From: Hoyosella sp. YIM 151337
GTDB taxonomy: Bacteria; Actinomycetota; Actinomycetes; Mycobacteriales; Mycobacteriaceae
DNA length: 52,054 bases
Direction: 5' to 3'
NCBI RefSeq assembly: GCF_026041215.1
Contig: NZ_JAPEIQ010000024.1
Coordinates: 1 to 52,054, forward strand
Both the position numbers and the translations under genes were made by a program. Shown here one piece after another: positions 1-8,624 of the stretch (the stretch's first letter is position 1; each line of letters begins with the position of its first letter). The notes below the pieces were generated by a model. The model made no database searches and was not told the origin of the DNA. It saw only the letters and a list, made by a program, of their open reading frames with translations.

Positions 1-490
1 AGCGCCGCAGTGTCGTGCGGGTGATCCCGGCTTGCCGGGAGAGTTCGAGTTCGCTGCAGCGGGCGCTGCGGGCGATGAGGCCGCCTGCGAGCGCAGCGAA
101 CGCTTCGGCTTCGGCGCGCTGTGCGGCATGGCGGACGGCCGCGAGCTGCTCGATGGTGACGTTTCCTCTGTCGACCTCTGTGATGGCACGGATGGCGAGA
201 GCGCGCAGCTCCGGGTCGTGTGGCCAGCGAACGTGCAGCTGGTCGAGAGCATGCTCACGCGCCCTAATGATCCGGTGCACCTCGGCCCGTACTTCCTCAG
301 CCTGCACCGCGTCCAGGGGGGCGAGTGTCGCGGCATCAATGGCCTCGTGCCAGACACTTGCCGAGAACACGGTACCTTCGTCAGCGTCACAGCTCGACAG
401 TGCGGAGATTCCGGCTTGAGCGAGGAGTTTGATGTCTTTTGCGGGCTGGAGTGCCGCGATGCTGGCATCGATGGCTTCGCGTCGTGTCAC
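1..490 (-). CDS. Partial hypothetical protein, HTH-like C-terminus, runs off left edge
   Basis: An open frame on the minus strand starts at a GTG at 490-488 and stays open to base 1, so at least 163 codons are present and the 3' end is missing. The GTG overlaps the TGA of the upstream DnaB-N-like gene as GTGA, the usual sign of translational coupling. The product begins MTRREAIDASIAALQPAKD, is Ala- and Glu-rich and mostly helical. Near the window edge it has an HTH-like stretch (ELSRQAGITRTTLRR), suggesting DNA binding. I do not recognise the family. Coupling to a DnaB-N-like protein suggests a plasmid maintenance or replication accessory role (inference). Confidence 0.6.
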   Translation of the reverse strand, partial: MTRREAIDASIAALQPAKDIKLLAQAGISALSSCDADEGTVFSASVWHEAIDAATLAPLDAVQAEEVRAEVHRIIRAREHALDQLHVRWPHDPELRALAIRAITEVDRGNVTIEQLAAVRHAAQRAEAEAFAALAGGLIARSARCSELELSRQAGITRTTLRR

Positions 491-1017
491 TGGTTTCTCC
501 CGGCCCATTGGCGGATGCGTTTCATTCTGTTCTCGTGGCTGCGGTGCGCGCGGCCGAGCGTGAGCAGCAGCGGGAAAAGCTCAGCTTCGGCGGCACTCTC
601 TGCGGCCTGCCGCAGCTGGCTGGCCGCGGAGTAGTACGCGCGCCGGTGGGCTTCCGAAGCGATGACGTACACGAGTTGTGACAGATGCAGCGGGTCAGCA
701 CCGCCGGTTGCAGCGCGTGTCAGAAGGCGGATGAGGCTGCGTCTGTCATCGCCTGCGATCTGTTCCCCGGCACTGAGGTGCGCGAGCACGCTGGGCGCCC
801 GGTGGTCGCTGCCCGCGCATGCCAGACCAGCAATGATGGAAAACATTTGCCCATGCAACGGGCGATAGAAATCGGCTTCTTCCAGCATCCCGGCAGCAGT
901 AGCCGCGTCACGCGGCGGCGCCCACAGCAGTGCACTGAGCAGCTGGAGTTCCGGGTTCAGATCTGGATTGTCATCGTCTGTGAAGTCACTGCCATAGATG
1001 TCGCTGGTTCCGCTCAA
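487..1017 (-). CDS. DnaB helicase N-terminal-domain-like protein (no helicase domain)
   Basis: The segment PELQLLSALLWAPPRDAA followed by LEEADFYRPLHGQMFSII resembles the N-terminal domain of replicative DnaB helicases, which mediates subunit and primase contacts. The RecA-like ATPase domain is absent: the protein ends after about 176 residues, so it is a stand-alone DnaB-N-type protein of the sort carried by actinobacterial plasmids and phages. I prefer the TTG at 1017, which follows AAGGGG at a short spacing and lies downstream of a TATACT-like -10 box; the frame extends to an ATG at 1077, which has no ribosome site. It overlaps the next gene by GTGA. The exact replication role is inference. 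Confidence 0.65.
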   Translation of the reverse strand: MSGTSDIYGSDFTDDDNPDLNPELQLLSALLWAPPRDAATAAGMLEEADFYRPLHGQMFSIIAGLACAGSDHRAPSVLAHLSAGEQIAGDDRRSLIRLLTRAATGGADPLHLSQLVYVIASEAHRRAYYSAASQLRQAAESAAEAELFPLLLTLGRAHRSHENRMKRIRQWAGRNQ

Positions 1018-1046
1018 CAGGCCCCTTGATTCTTCCCTGTCATAGT

Positions 1047-1092
1047 CTGTACACCAGTATACAGAAACATATCTCATCTGACTACCAGTCAG
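1047..1092 (-). promoter_or_regulatory. Promoter/operator region of the DnaB-N-like gene
   Basis: Two dyads lie just upstream of the preferred start: arms CTGTA (1047-1051) and TACAG (1060-1064) with an 8-bp spacer, and arms CTGACT (1078-1083) and AGTCAG (1087-1092) with a 3-bp spacer. Read on the minus strand, the first dyad contains TATACT, a good -10 hexamer. This fits an autoregulated promoter. Whether a repressor binds is inference. Confidence 0.4.
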
Positions 1093-1297
1093 TAGCCTCT
1101 GTGATGCCAGTACGTAGGTTGCTGCACTAGTGGTCTGCTATTTCAAGCTGTGGCATCCACTCTCGTGCTCTTAAGGTGTCTGCGCAGACACGCGATCGAG
1201 CGAAGCCACTACGAATTAAGAACCGTGAGTCGCAATAGGGTGGCATTTTAAGGTGCGTTTGAGTAGCACCGTGAGTACGCACAGGGGGAGTGGATGC

Positions 1298-1665
1298 ATG
1301 AAGACTCGGGACACCGAAACGATCCACGCGGAAGTCACGAAACTCCCCGCCCACAGCGTGGCGCAACGGCTAATCGATGCTCTGGGTCCGGCACTCGTGG
1401 CGCTGCTAGCTGAGGTCCGGGACCGTAAGCTTCCCTACCGCTGGGCAAAGCCGGTACGCACCGCCGCCCGCATGCAACAGGAACGGCTGCTCATCGCGCT
1501 CCGCGCCTGGGAAGCGATCACACAAGCGGACGGCCCCGACACCGCACGAGCCTGGTTCATCGGCGCCAACCCCCGGCTGGATGAGCAATCACCGGCCATC
1601 GCGATCCGCGACGGACGCTACCTCGACGTCATCGGAACGTCTGTCCAGCACTTGAGCGTCACCCG
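1298..1665 (+). pseudogene. DUF2384 (MbcA/ParS-type) antitoxin fragment, 3' end lost
   Basis: Start ATG 1298 follows AGGGGGAG at good spacing. The product (MKTRDTETIHAEVTKLPAHS...) has the antitoxin-type stretch RAWFIGANPRLDEQSPA and then IRDGRYLDVI, typical of the toxin-binding domain of Xre/MbcA/ParS antitoxins that pair with RES toxins. Family-like sequence stops near 1665. The frame continues to a stop at 1915 but there runs antisense through a CopG fragment, so the natural C-terminus has been replaced. No RES toxin follows. Loss through recombination in this fragment-rich region is the simplest reading. Confidence 0.6.
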
Positions 1666-1677
1666 AGGCCGATGCTG

Positions 1678-1830
1678 TCAGACTGCGGTGGGATCGCCGT
1701 GGTCGAGTTTCTCGGCGATCCAGACCTTGATGAGCGCCTTGCGAGTGACTCCGAGGCGTGTCGCCCCTCGGTCGACGCTCGCCGCTTTGCTTAGCCAATT
1801 GATCTCCAGTAAACCTGCTTCCGTGAAGGG
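1678..1830 (-). pseudogene. CopG/BrnA-type antitoxin C-terminal fragment
   Basis: The minus-strand frame ending at 1678 encodes ATRLGVTRKALIKVWIAEKL, which matches the characteristic LGVTRQSLIKVWIAERL signature of small CopG-family ribbon-helix-helix antitoxins. The sequence upstream (INWLSKAASVDRG) resembles the rest of the domain with drift, and further upstream the frame runs antisense through the YhcG fragment without recognisable homology. No toxin gene is beside it. I read it as a decayed antitoxin remnant; the 5' limit is approximate. Confidence 0.55.
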
Positions 1831-1911
1831 TTCGGTGTTGTTACACCTCTCGCACATCACCGTCACCTGCGCCGTTTGCGCAGCCTCCGCTCTGGTGACT
1901 GGGAGTGTCGC

Positions 1912-2361
1912 ATGAGTCCGCCGCAGCGCGACGTCGAACCCGCGGCTTACACAGAGTTGCTCGAACAGATCAAAACGGAGGTGCGGGGAGCGCGGATTCA
2001 GACAGCACGCAAGATCACTACGGAGATGATCGTGCTGTACTGGCGGATCGGCCGCACAATCCTGGAGCGCCAGAACGAACAAGGCTGGGGCAGCAAAGTC
2101 ATCTCCCGCCTGGCGAACGACCTCGCGGCCGAGTTCCCGCACACTCGCGGGTTCTCCCGCCGCAACCTCGAATACATGCGCAGACTTGCTGCCACGTTTC
2201 CCGGACCAATTGCGCAGCAAACTGCTGCGCAATTAGCGTGGGGACACCTCATGGTGCTCCTTGAGCAAGTTGCTGAACCAGCCGCACAGCACTGGTACAT
2301 CACCGTGGTTCCTGAGGAGGCTCATAAACGGTTTCGGTACGGTCTCAGCACCTCGCGGTGA
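1912..2361 (+). pseudogene. YhcG/DUF1016 N-terminal domain, truncated PDDEXK nuclease gene
   Basis: The product from ATG 1912 contains TARKITTEMIVLYWRIGRTI, GWGSKVISRLANDL, GFSRRNLEYMRRLA and QLAWGHLMVLLEQV, the N-terminal DUF1016 domain of YhcG-type proteins. Full members are about 340 residues and carry a C-terminal PDDEXK nuclease domain. Here homology stops near 2310 and the frame ends at 2361 after 149 codons, so the nuclease half is missing. It probably has no nuclease function. The 3' end overlaps the convergent gene at 2322-2714 by 40 bp, marking the breakpoint. Confidence 0.7.
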
Positions 2362-2714
2362 TCGAGGAGTGCCTGGTTGAACCTATCGGCCCCGCCCAGG
2401 TAGTGGGCCCACGCCCGGTGACGATTCCTCTCCATTGCTTTCCGGAATTCGACCTCAACGGCCGGAACCGGGGAATCATCCCAGGACCAGGAACGCTCAC
2501 TAACGCACTCTCCGGCGAGAGCTCGGTATGCGCCGGGGACATCCTGTTGTGACTGCTGGATGAGGCCGAGGCGGTACTCGAAGCCGTGGAACGCCTGCGC
2601 GTAGTCCTGCTTCAGGGAAATCAGATCTTCAAACGCGGCACGGACGTCGGCTTTCAGGAGGTGGCTGGCAGGGTAGTGCCACTTGGTCTCGTTCCAGTGC
2701 GGCATGGCATTCAC
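2322..2714 (-). CDS. Hypothetical protein, Trp/Tyr-rich, 130 aa
   Basis: A minus-strand frame of 130 codons begins MNAMPHWNETKWHYPASHLL; the first codon is GTG and an ATG follows three codons later. The protein is soluble and largely helical, with charged and aromatic residues spread evenly (ADVRAAFEDLISLKQDYAQ, then EFRKAMERNRHRAWAHYLGG), which looks like genuine coding sequence rather than a shadow frame. I do not recognise a family. Its C-terminus overlaps the truncated YhcG fragment by 40 bp, so it may be disturbed at its 3' end. Neighbours are all gene remnants, so no function can be inferred. Confidence 0.5.
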   Translation of the reverse strand: MNAMPHWNETKWHYPASHLLKADVRAAFEDLISLKQDYAQAFHGFEYRLGLIQQSQQDVPGAYRALAGECVSERSWSWDDSPVPAVEVEFRKAMERNRHRAWAHYLGGADRFNQALLDHREVLRPYRNRL

Positions 2715-2868
2715 CCACGAATCGTTCGGCTAAGCATGTCTGTGGCTGCAATCTTCTGAGATCACCCGGAAGCGCTGGCTGATATCGCAATCCACCGGCG
2801 AGGGTTGGTGGGGTAGCGATAATGACGCGCGAAGCGGTTAGACACTTCCGAGACGGAAACGGCGGCGT

Positions 2869-3221
2869 TCAAGTGAGGTCGAGCGCGTTGTCGCGGGCAA
2901 TCACCTTCGCTGTGTCGATGAGAACGTTGATCATACTCCGCGCGCTTGCGCTCAGTGATCGATCGGAAGGCATCGTGAGGCCGATCGATCGCGGCACGGT
3001 GGCGATGACGGTGGACAGCATCGCGAGCTGGTCATCCCACGCACCGATGAGCATCGGAAGGGGTGCGATGGCATCGGTGCTGATCAGGATCGGACGAAGA
3101 GTCAGGATTGTCGAACACTCGATAATGTTCCGGGGAAGGCTCAACCCTTCACGGGCGAACAGTTCGTCCAGTTCGTGCCTGAGTTGGGTGGGCCGGGCCC
3201 CGGCGAGGGGACCAGACGCCT
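2869..3221 (-). pseudogene. LysR-family regulator, C-terminal effector-domain fragment
   Basis: Reading from about 3220 towards 2869 on the minus strand gives LAGARPTQLRHELDELFARE, then GLSLPRNIIECSTILTLRPI, LISTDAIAPLPMLI and RSIGLTMPSDRSLSASARSM. This is the end of a LysR substrate-binding domain: the RxELDELFAREGL...IEC(T/S)SILTLR...TDAIA.LP series and the terminal GLT..DR.LSPSA motif. An in-frame TAG near 3222 and the absence of the N-terminal HTH show that only the last ~115 residues remain, cut at or near the istB remnant. An ATG-initiated frame exists inside (3144) but would make only a partial domain. Confidence 0.55.
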
Positions 3222-4131
3222 AACCGTGCTCCCCGGTGGCAATGCCGACACCAACCGGAAGGACACTCGATGACCACAACCACCGGCCCGGTCGATCCGA
3301 TCGGCGCCGACCTGATCGCGATCCTCAAAACCCTCAACTCGGAGCACTGAAAGACACCCTGCCGCAACGTTTAGTGCTGGCCCGCCAGCATCGGCTCAGT
3401 CACCTCGCCTTCCTGGAACTGCTGTTGGCCGACGAAGTATCACGCCGCGAATCACGCTCGGCAGCACTGCGTTCGGCCAAGGCCGGGCTGGATCCGAACA
3501 TGCGAATCGACACCTGGAACGCTCTCGAGGACCTGCACTACGACCGGGCACTGCTGTCGGACCTGGTCTCGCTGCGGTTCGCCGAGGCCGGCCACGGTGT
3601 GCTGGTCCTTGGCGCCGTTGGTGTCGGCAAAACACACCTGGCCACCGCATTGGGCCACATCGCGATCCGGCAACGGCACAGCGTGCTCTGCGCCCGCGCC
3701 GACAAACTGTTCGCCCGGCTCCGCGCCGCCCGTCTCGACAATTCCCTCGACGCGGAGATGCGGCGGATAACCGCCGTCGATGTGCTGATCCTCGACGACT
3801 TTGCGTTGCGGCCGCTCGATGCAACCGAAACCAACGACTTCTACGAGCTTGTGGTCGAGCGCCATAAACGCAAGTCGACGATCGTCAGTTCGAATCGTGA
3901 GCCCTCGGAGTGGCTGTCGATGACCACCGATGCGCTACTGGCTCAATCCGCCGTCGACCGGCTCACATCCGCGGCGCACACCCTCGTCATCGAGGGCCCG
4001 TCCTACCGGCAACGCACCCGCCCCGGACACACCACAGTTGACAGCGCAGAAAGCGAGGCCGATGCTCAATGAACACTCACGGGTGGTCCCATGCTCGTGG
4101 CAACGAGGTGGTCCCATCACCCTGGCAAGCG
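3222..4131 (+). mobile_element. IS21-family remnant: istB plus right-end repeats
   Basis: The remnant holds a frameshifted istB and, just downstream, two copies of GGTGGTCCCAT (4082-4092 and 4107-4117) followed by CACCCTGGCAAG; IS21-type ends carry such short repeated transposase-binding sites. No istA is seen. The upstream 45 codons, ending in a TGA that overlaps the natural istB ATG at 3270, could be the very tail of istA, but I cannot confirm it. The left limit is set where the LysR fragment breaks. Confidence 0.55.
3270..4072 (+). pseudogene. istB: istB, IS21-type transposition helper ATPase, N-terminal frameshift
   Basis: IstB is the AAA+ ATPase that assists the IstA transposase. Visible here are Walker A (GAVGVGKTHLA), Walker B (VDVLILDDFAL), a sensor-type SSNRE and the C-terminal LTSAAHTLVIEGPSYR, all family-typical. 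The natural start is ATG 3270 after GGAAGGAC, giving MTTTTGPVDPIGADLIAILK, but that frame hits TGA at about 3350. One base appears lost near 3332: restoring an A in CTCAACTC would join the N-terminus to LGALKDTLPQRLVLARQ. The downstream frame is open to 4072. The element is therefore probably inactive. Confidence 0.75.
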
Positions 4132-4714
4132 ACACTCAACCATCGTCGGCGGGAAATCAGATCTCACATCGAGACCCTGGTAAACGATGTGACGCTCGAG
4201 CATTCCGCCATTCCGCGTACCACCCGACCTCGACCTCAGCTGCTGGGGCGGCGCAATGAGATTCCTCGGCAGTCAGGAAGGAAGAAGGGACAGACAAGGA
4301 CCACAGGTGGACCTCTCTGTGTATGGAATGCTGAGGCGTAGGAGACAGAGCAGCTGGCGCGCGCGGTCGCCTTTGTACAGCAGGCAGCTCCTCGCTCCGA
4401 ACTGCTTTCGGAGCTCTTCGCACAGATCGCTGAACAGATCCATTATGACGCAGAGGAAGTAGAGCGTGAAGCTCAGACCATGCGCGGGGAAACCCGGAGA
4501 CGAAAAGAGGGAGACCGCGATTGCGTTCCGAAGAAGGAGCCGCCCGCACGCTGCGGGAGGAAGCTCAGCGCTGGATAAAAGTAGCGCGAGCATTTGCGGA
4601 TGCACCCTCGGACCGAGATCTAGATCCCCACAACTTCGCTTGTGTCAAGATCGGCCCGAGGCATAAAGTCGAAGCTCGCCTAGTTAGCAATGAGGATTTA
4701 CGCACACGCGATTG
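4132..4714 (+). other. Fragmentary region between the IS21 remnant and a membrane protein gene
   Basis: No complete recognisable gene. On the plus strand a frame without a start codon (about 4342-4575) reads ETEQLARAVAFVQQ, then ELLSELFAQIAEQI and AEEVEREAQTMRGE, a helical, coding-like stretch. It is overlapped by a TTG-initiated frame (4521-4736; EEGAARTLREEAQRWIKVAR) that runs 22 bp into the convergent gene. They may be pieces of one or two decayed genes. Nothing identifies the family. Confidence 0.3.
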
Positions 4715-5305
4715 CTACGGAGAAGCCATCTTGTAGCGGTGCCACGGGCCTCCGAGATGCTCGATCGTCAGTCGGTCACCACGGGCCGTCGGCATTCCAC
4801 CAGGGGAGTACAGCCAGCCTTGCTCGGTGTTGAACATCGTCTCGCGGCGGTCGGCAAAGTAGACAGTTCCATCGGGAGCATCGTCAGCACGAAGGATGTC
4901 GAACCGCCCGATCTTCAAGTCGTACATGGCGGTAGGGCCAGGAGTTGCGAGAAGCTGCTCGGCGACCTCCTCAAACTCCGGGCGAGCATCCTCAAACTCG
5001 GGACGAACGAGGAAGGCGAAGGTTACACCTAGCACAGTGACGAGCGGCCAGGCTAGCATCCACCAGACAATTTGACGGCGCCGTGACAGGACGATGATCG
5101 AACCGAACATCCACACCACACCCGCAGCCACCACTAGCAACACCCCCAGCGCAGCGGTCAGGTACCAACTGTTTCCGGACGGCCACCAGTGTCCCCACGC
5201 CAGAACCAGCAGCGCCAGGCCCACTCCAGTCGCGGCACTGATGGCTACCTTTTGCAGAGATATGCCCGTCATCCGTGTCCGCGCCTTCTCGACCGCTTTT
5301 CCCAT
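4715..5305 (-). CDS. Membrane protein, three predicted N-terminal TM segments, function unknown
   Basis: The 196-residue product starts MGKAVEKARTRMTGISLQKV and has three hydrophobic stretches: about residues 20-40 (VAISAATGVGLALLVLAW), 48-70 (WYLTAALGVLLVVAAGVV) and 79-101 (WWMLAWPLVTVLGVTFAFLV). The C-terminal ~95 residues are hydrophilic and contain short beta-type repeats of small aromatic loops (YDLKIGRFDIL, GTVYFADRRETMF). It may be a small sensor or envelope protein. No family recognised. It lies in the same direction as the LGFP gene at 5456-7552 but is separated by 150 bp with two hairpins, so it probably has its own promoter. Confidence 0.65.
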   Translation of the reverse strand: MGKAVEKARTRMTGISLQKVAISAATGVGLALLVLAWGHWWPSGNSWYLTAALGVLLVVAAGVVWMFGSIIVLSRRRQIVWWMLAWPLVTVLGVTFAFLVRPEFEDARPEFEEVAEQLLATPGPTAMYDLKIGRFDILRADDAPDGTVYFADRRETMFNTEQGWLYSPGGMPTARGDRLTIEHLGGPWHRYKMASP

Positions 5306-5354
5306 AACCCCACCCTAGTTACGTTTGTGTCTAAACAGTCGGGCGCTCACATGG

Positions 5355-5418
5355 CCTGGGGGCTCGCAAACATTTGTTGGGAGCCCCCAGGTCTTGTTTT
5401 AGATGCTGCTGTCTAAAA
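5355..5418. terminator. Two strong hairpins downstream of the LGFP gene
   Basis: The first hairpin has perfect 11-bp arms, CCTGGGGGCTC (5355-5365) and GAGCCCCCAGG (5381-5391), with a 15-nt loop. The second has perfect 7-bp arms, TTTTAGA (5397-5403) and TCTAAAA (5412-5418). They lie immediately after the stop of the LGFP-repeat gene (minus strand, 5456), where a terminator is expected. The AT-rich run lies on the plus-strand side of the first stem, so termination efficiency on either strand is inference. Confidence 0.55.
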
Positions 5419-5455
5419 TCGCAGCCTTGGCGAAACCACAATGGAAATGCTGGCC

Positions 5456-7552
5456 CTACTCGTGAATGAAGACTAGGTCATTCTTGTACACGTTCGTGCC
5501 CACATCTGTAACCGACGAGACTTGACGCGCCTCCCGTCCGTACTCCCGACAGGTGATTTCGATCCCAGTCTCACTGTGCTCCTCACGGAGTCCCACATGA
5601 ACGCCGGTTTCGTTGTTGTACTCGTCCATCGCCGCAGCGAGAGGTGCGTTTGGAGTCGCTAGTTCGTGAGCATTCCCCATACGCCTCGCGAAGTCCTCAT
5701 CGGCGCGCTGCGTCATGTAAGCGAGCCAAGCACAATGCCTCACTGCGTCGACCCTATTATCCTGCTCGCCACGCGTGCGCCAGTCGGGGTACTCCCTATA
5801 AGAAACCTGCTGAGCATCGGAAGCAGCATTTCGGACGTTCCAGCATTCTGGAAGGTCGTCCCGGCATACCTGTCGCTCTTGCGGGCTAAGGTTCTCGTAG
5901 CCTGCTGGAGCGGGATACGGCAAGTCTGCCGTGCGGAGGAACGAACGAATCGGCAGTGAAGGCGAGGACCCGAGGTTGACACTCACCTGATTTCCTTGAA
6001 GGCTCGTGAACGTGCTGACTTCCTGTCCGCTGCCGTCGAACGACATCGGAAGGGTGATTTTGCCAACGAGCGTTCCGCCTGGAGATTTTACACTTATGTC
6101 ATAGGCATCGATTGTGGCGGAATATCCTGCGGGTAGTCCGACTAGCAGCTTGAATTCTGACGGTGCTTGGGAAGTGGTCCGAAGGTAGTCGATATTTAAG
6201 TTTCCTCCTGAGTTCTTCTGGAACGTCATCTCGAACCCAGCGCCGCTGAATCTCACCCCATCTGGGAGCGCGGCGGCTGACATCGGCCCGGCCGAGGGGA
6301 CACCGAGTGTCAGAGACACCCCCGATTGGCCGACAGGGAAGCTGACACCCGGCGTGTAGATCTTGCTGTTTTGAAACTGCTGCTCCGCAGCGATACCTTC
6401 CAAGTTCATCTGGTCGGCAGTCGGGTATCCGAACTGGCTGGCCTCGTAACCGGCAGAGGCCCATTGGGCGAAAATTGGTCCGGAAACAGGGTGCGCTCCG
6501 TGTTGGGGATGCCAGTAGATAGATCCGTTAAGGTTTGTCAGGTGGTTCTTGAACGTGTTGAACCTCCCGACACCGTCAGGTGGAGTGAGTTCGTCACTTG
6601 TGGGGTAGCCGAGGAATCCTCCTGGGCCGCCTGCCGCATCGTATTTGGCGCGGATTGCACCCCCGACAGCGTAAACTCCGGCGGGCTGGGACCAGAACAG
6701 GCCCGCGCCCTGGAACTCTTGCTGGGATCCGAGAGGACCGTGGCCTATTTCGCTGGCAGTGGGGTAGCCGAGCCAGCCCGTCTCCCAGCCAAACTGTTCC
6801 CACTTGGTCATATACAGGATTGATACTGGGTGCGCCCCGGTCGACGGAGACCAGTAGATCGAACCGTTGAGGAATTGACTACGCGCCCCGATGCCATCGG
6901 GATTCACGTACTCAGGAGAATTCGGCCACGACAGCCAGGACCCAGGACCGCCCATCGCGTTGTACTTGTCTTTGATCGCCCCGCACACGAGATGCGGCGA
7001 CGGCCAATACACCTGGCAACCAGGGCCTGACCCGGTGGCCTGAATCCCGGACGGAGATCTCGGGGTCTCATCGATCGCCGCGAGCTCGAGTTCGAGCCGC
7101 TCCGCGCGGTCCGCCTCGGCTTTGCTGAACCCACCCGGGATCTCCTGAATTTCCGACCGTGGTTTCTGTCCGCGTGGTAAGGAGCGCAAACGCTCGGTCG
7201 GAATATTCTCCAGGGCGCGCTCCCGCCCCTTTTCCGGAGCACTATCAGGCTCATGTTCGATCTTGCTCGCGAGGGTATTGTCCTGGCGCTGGGGGAAGGC
7301 CATGCCCTGCGACGCGACCACCGACGGCGGGACCTGCCCTTTGTCGCTCGTGTCAGGCTCGGGCTCGGTGGGCACAGCAGGTGTACTAGGAGTGGCTGGT
7401 GCTTCTGGAACCTGGATCGTTGGCTGGACAGGTCCAGGCTCCACGGGGTCCGCTCCAGCGGCAACACTTCCCGCCGCGATCACCACGCACATCAATGCCG
7501 CCACTTGCGCAATTCGCGTCTTGCTCCGCCTGGCCCGGTTCCTCACCGCCAC
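5456..7552 (-). CDS. Secreted LGFP-repeat protein with C-terminal DUF6973-like domain
   Basis: I choose GTG 7552 because AGGGGGA sits 8 nt upstream and the resulting N-terminus (MAVRNRARRSKTRIAQVAAL then MCVVIAAGSVAAGA) is a clear signal peptide; the frame extends to 7678 without such support. A Pro-rich linker follows, then at least four LGFP-type repeats (WLSWPNSPEYVN, WLGYPTASEIG, FLGYPTSDELT, QFGYPTADQMN), each followed by GSIYW-type motifs. LGFP repeats are known from Corynebacteriales cell-wall-associated proteins and are thought to anchor them at the envelope. After a beta-rich middle region, the C-terminal ~110 residues (DNRVDAVRHCAWLAYMTQRA, GNAHE) resemble DUF6973, seen in secreted, toxin-like contexts. 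Role of that domain here is inference. Confidence 0.8.
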   Translation of the reverse strand: MAVRNRARRSKTRIAQVAALMCVVIAAGSVAAGADPVEPGPVQPTIQVPEAPATPSTPAVPTEPEPDTSDKGQVPPSVVASQGMAFPQRQDNTLASKIEHEPDSAPEKGRERALENIPTERLRSLPRGQKPRSEIQEIPGGFSKAEADRAERLELELAAIDETPRSPSGIQATGSGPGCQVYWPSPHLVCGAIKDKYNAMGGPGSWLSWPNSPEYVNPDGIGARSQFLNGSIYWSPSTGAHPVSILYMTKWEQFGWETGWLGYPTASEIGHGPLGSQQEFQGAGLFWSQPAGVYAVGGAIRAKYDAAGGPGGFLGYPTSDELTPPDGVGRFNTFKNHLTNLNGSIYWHPQHGAHPVSGPIFAQWASAGYEASQFGYPTADQMNLEGIAAEQQFQNSKIYTPGVSFPVGQSGVSLTLGVPSAGPMSAAALPDGVRFSGAGFEMTFQKNSGGNLNIDYLRTTSQAPSEFKLLVGLPAGYSATIDAYDISVKSPGGTLVGKITLPMSFDGSGQEVSTFTSLQGNQVSVNLGSSPSLPIRSFLRTADLPYPAPAGYENLSPQERQVCRDDLPECWNVRNAASDAQQVSYREYPDWRTRGEQDNRVDAVRHCAWLAYMTQRADEDFARRMGNAHELATPNAPLAAAMDEYNNETGVHVGLREEHSETGIEITCREYGREARQVSSVTDVGTNVYKNDLVFIHE

Positions 7553-7837
7553 AACCTCATTCCCCCTGCTTAGTCCGCGCATGGCGCAGATGATGACTGA
7601 ACAGCACCACTTAATCGGGCCAATCCCATACCGTTGCGAACACGCGCGAGCATGATGCGAAACCGAGACAAATCGCACCTGGAATTCGGTGGAATCAAAA
7701 CCAGAACACGTTTATAGATCCGCTGACTCTTAGTTCCTGGCGCATGAGCCGACCCGTAAGCCAGATCAGCGCCCGGCCACTCACCAACCAATCGCTGCCT
7801 TGCGGCTCAGGCCAAGCTTCGGGAGCTAACGGGTCGT

Positions 7838-8416
7838 CTACGGTACTTCTGTCCTCGTTTGCTCGGTGGCTTTCACTTCGCTGTGGACTACTGCGAGGCT
7901 GACGCCGACGCCGCGGGCGATCTCGCGCAGCGACTGCCCCTCCGCGCGGCGGGCCAGGATGGCGCGGCGTTTGTCCTCATCGACCACCCGTGGCCGGCCC
8001 CCTTTGCGTCCGCGCCGTGCCGCGGACTCCAGGCCGTTGCGGGTTTTGCGGGCAATATCGCGGCGGCGGTCTTCTGCCAGCGCGAGCGCCAGGTCGAGAA
8101 TCAGACTGCGCTCGACATGCTCACCCGCAGCGATCCCCGCCAGGATCTTCACCGCCACACCCTGCTCAAACAGATCGTTCAGCACGATCAAACCCTCAAG
8201 CAGGTTACGGCCAAGCCGGTCGGCCTCCTGAACGGTGAGCATGTCACCGGGGCGCATGTACTCAAGCGCGGCCCGCAAACCCGGCCGGTCCGCGATTTTC
8301 AGTGCGCCGCTGATCTTTTCCTCGAACACCTTCACACAGATCGGGTCGAGATCATCGTGCTGGCGCTGAGTTTCCTGTTTGCTCGTGCTCACCCGCACCA
8401 GACCAACCAGCGCCAC
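7838..8416 (-). CDS. Serine recombinase (Hin/Tn3-resolvase type)
   Basis: The GTG start at 8416 follows AAGGGG at 7-nt spacing. The catalytic domain carries the serine motif VRVSTSKQETQRQ near residue 7, the DRPGLRAALEYMRPGD block and the EADRLGRNLLEGL block with the conserved Arg, all intact. The C-terminal HTH (GQSLREIARGVGVSLAVVHS) resembles the Hin-type DNA-binding domain after a GRKGGRP hinge. At 192 residues it is full length. It has no transposase neighbour, so it may resolve plasmid multimers or be left from a lost transposon. A dyad upstream at 8446-8469 may be part of its recombination site. Confidence 0.85.
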   Translation of the reverse strand: MALVGLVRVSTSKQETQRQHDDLDPICVKVFEEKISGALKIADRPGLRAALEYMRPGDMLTVQEADRLGRNLLEGLIVLNDLFEQGVAVKILAGIAAGEHVERSLILDLALALAEDRRRDIARKTRNGLESAARRGRKGGRPRVVDEDKRRAILARRAEGQSLREIARGVGVSLAVVHSEVKATEQTRTEVP

Positions 8417-8445
8417 CCCAGAGCCCCTTCGATCGTTCAGTAAAC

Positions 8446-8469
8446 GTGTTCCACAACTCGTTGGGACAC
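8446..8469. repeat. Imperfect dyad upstream of the serine recombinase; candidate res subsite
   Basis: Left arm GTGTTCCACAAC (8446-8457) faces GTTGGGACAC (8460-8469) across 2 bp; the arms match apart from one substitution and one indel. It lies 30 bp before the recombinase start, where resolvase sites normally occur. The rest of the 8417-8624 spacer has further GTTCGG/CCGAAC half-sites. The assignment is inference. Confidence 0.35.
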
Positions 8470-8624
8470 TACTCGAAAATGAACGGGTTTCCGAACACCG
8501 CTTCCTGGGGAAACGCCGTGTCGGGTGCGGGCAGTGTTTGGGTGTTCGGTAGACGGCCCATTCCCGAACAGCAGCAAACCTGCCTCAGCTGGAACTAGTT
8601 AGTAAGGTGTGTGATTATATTCTT

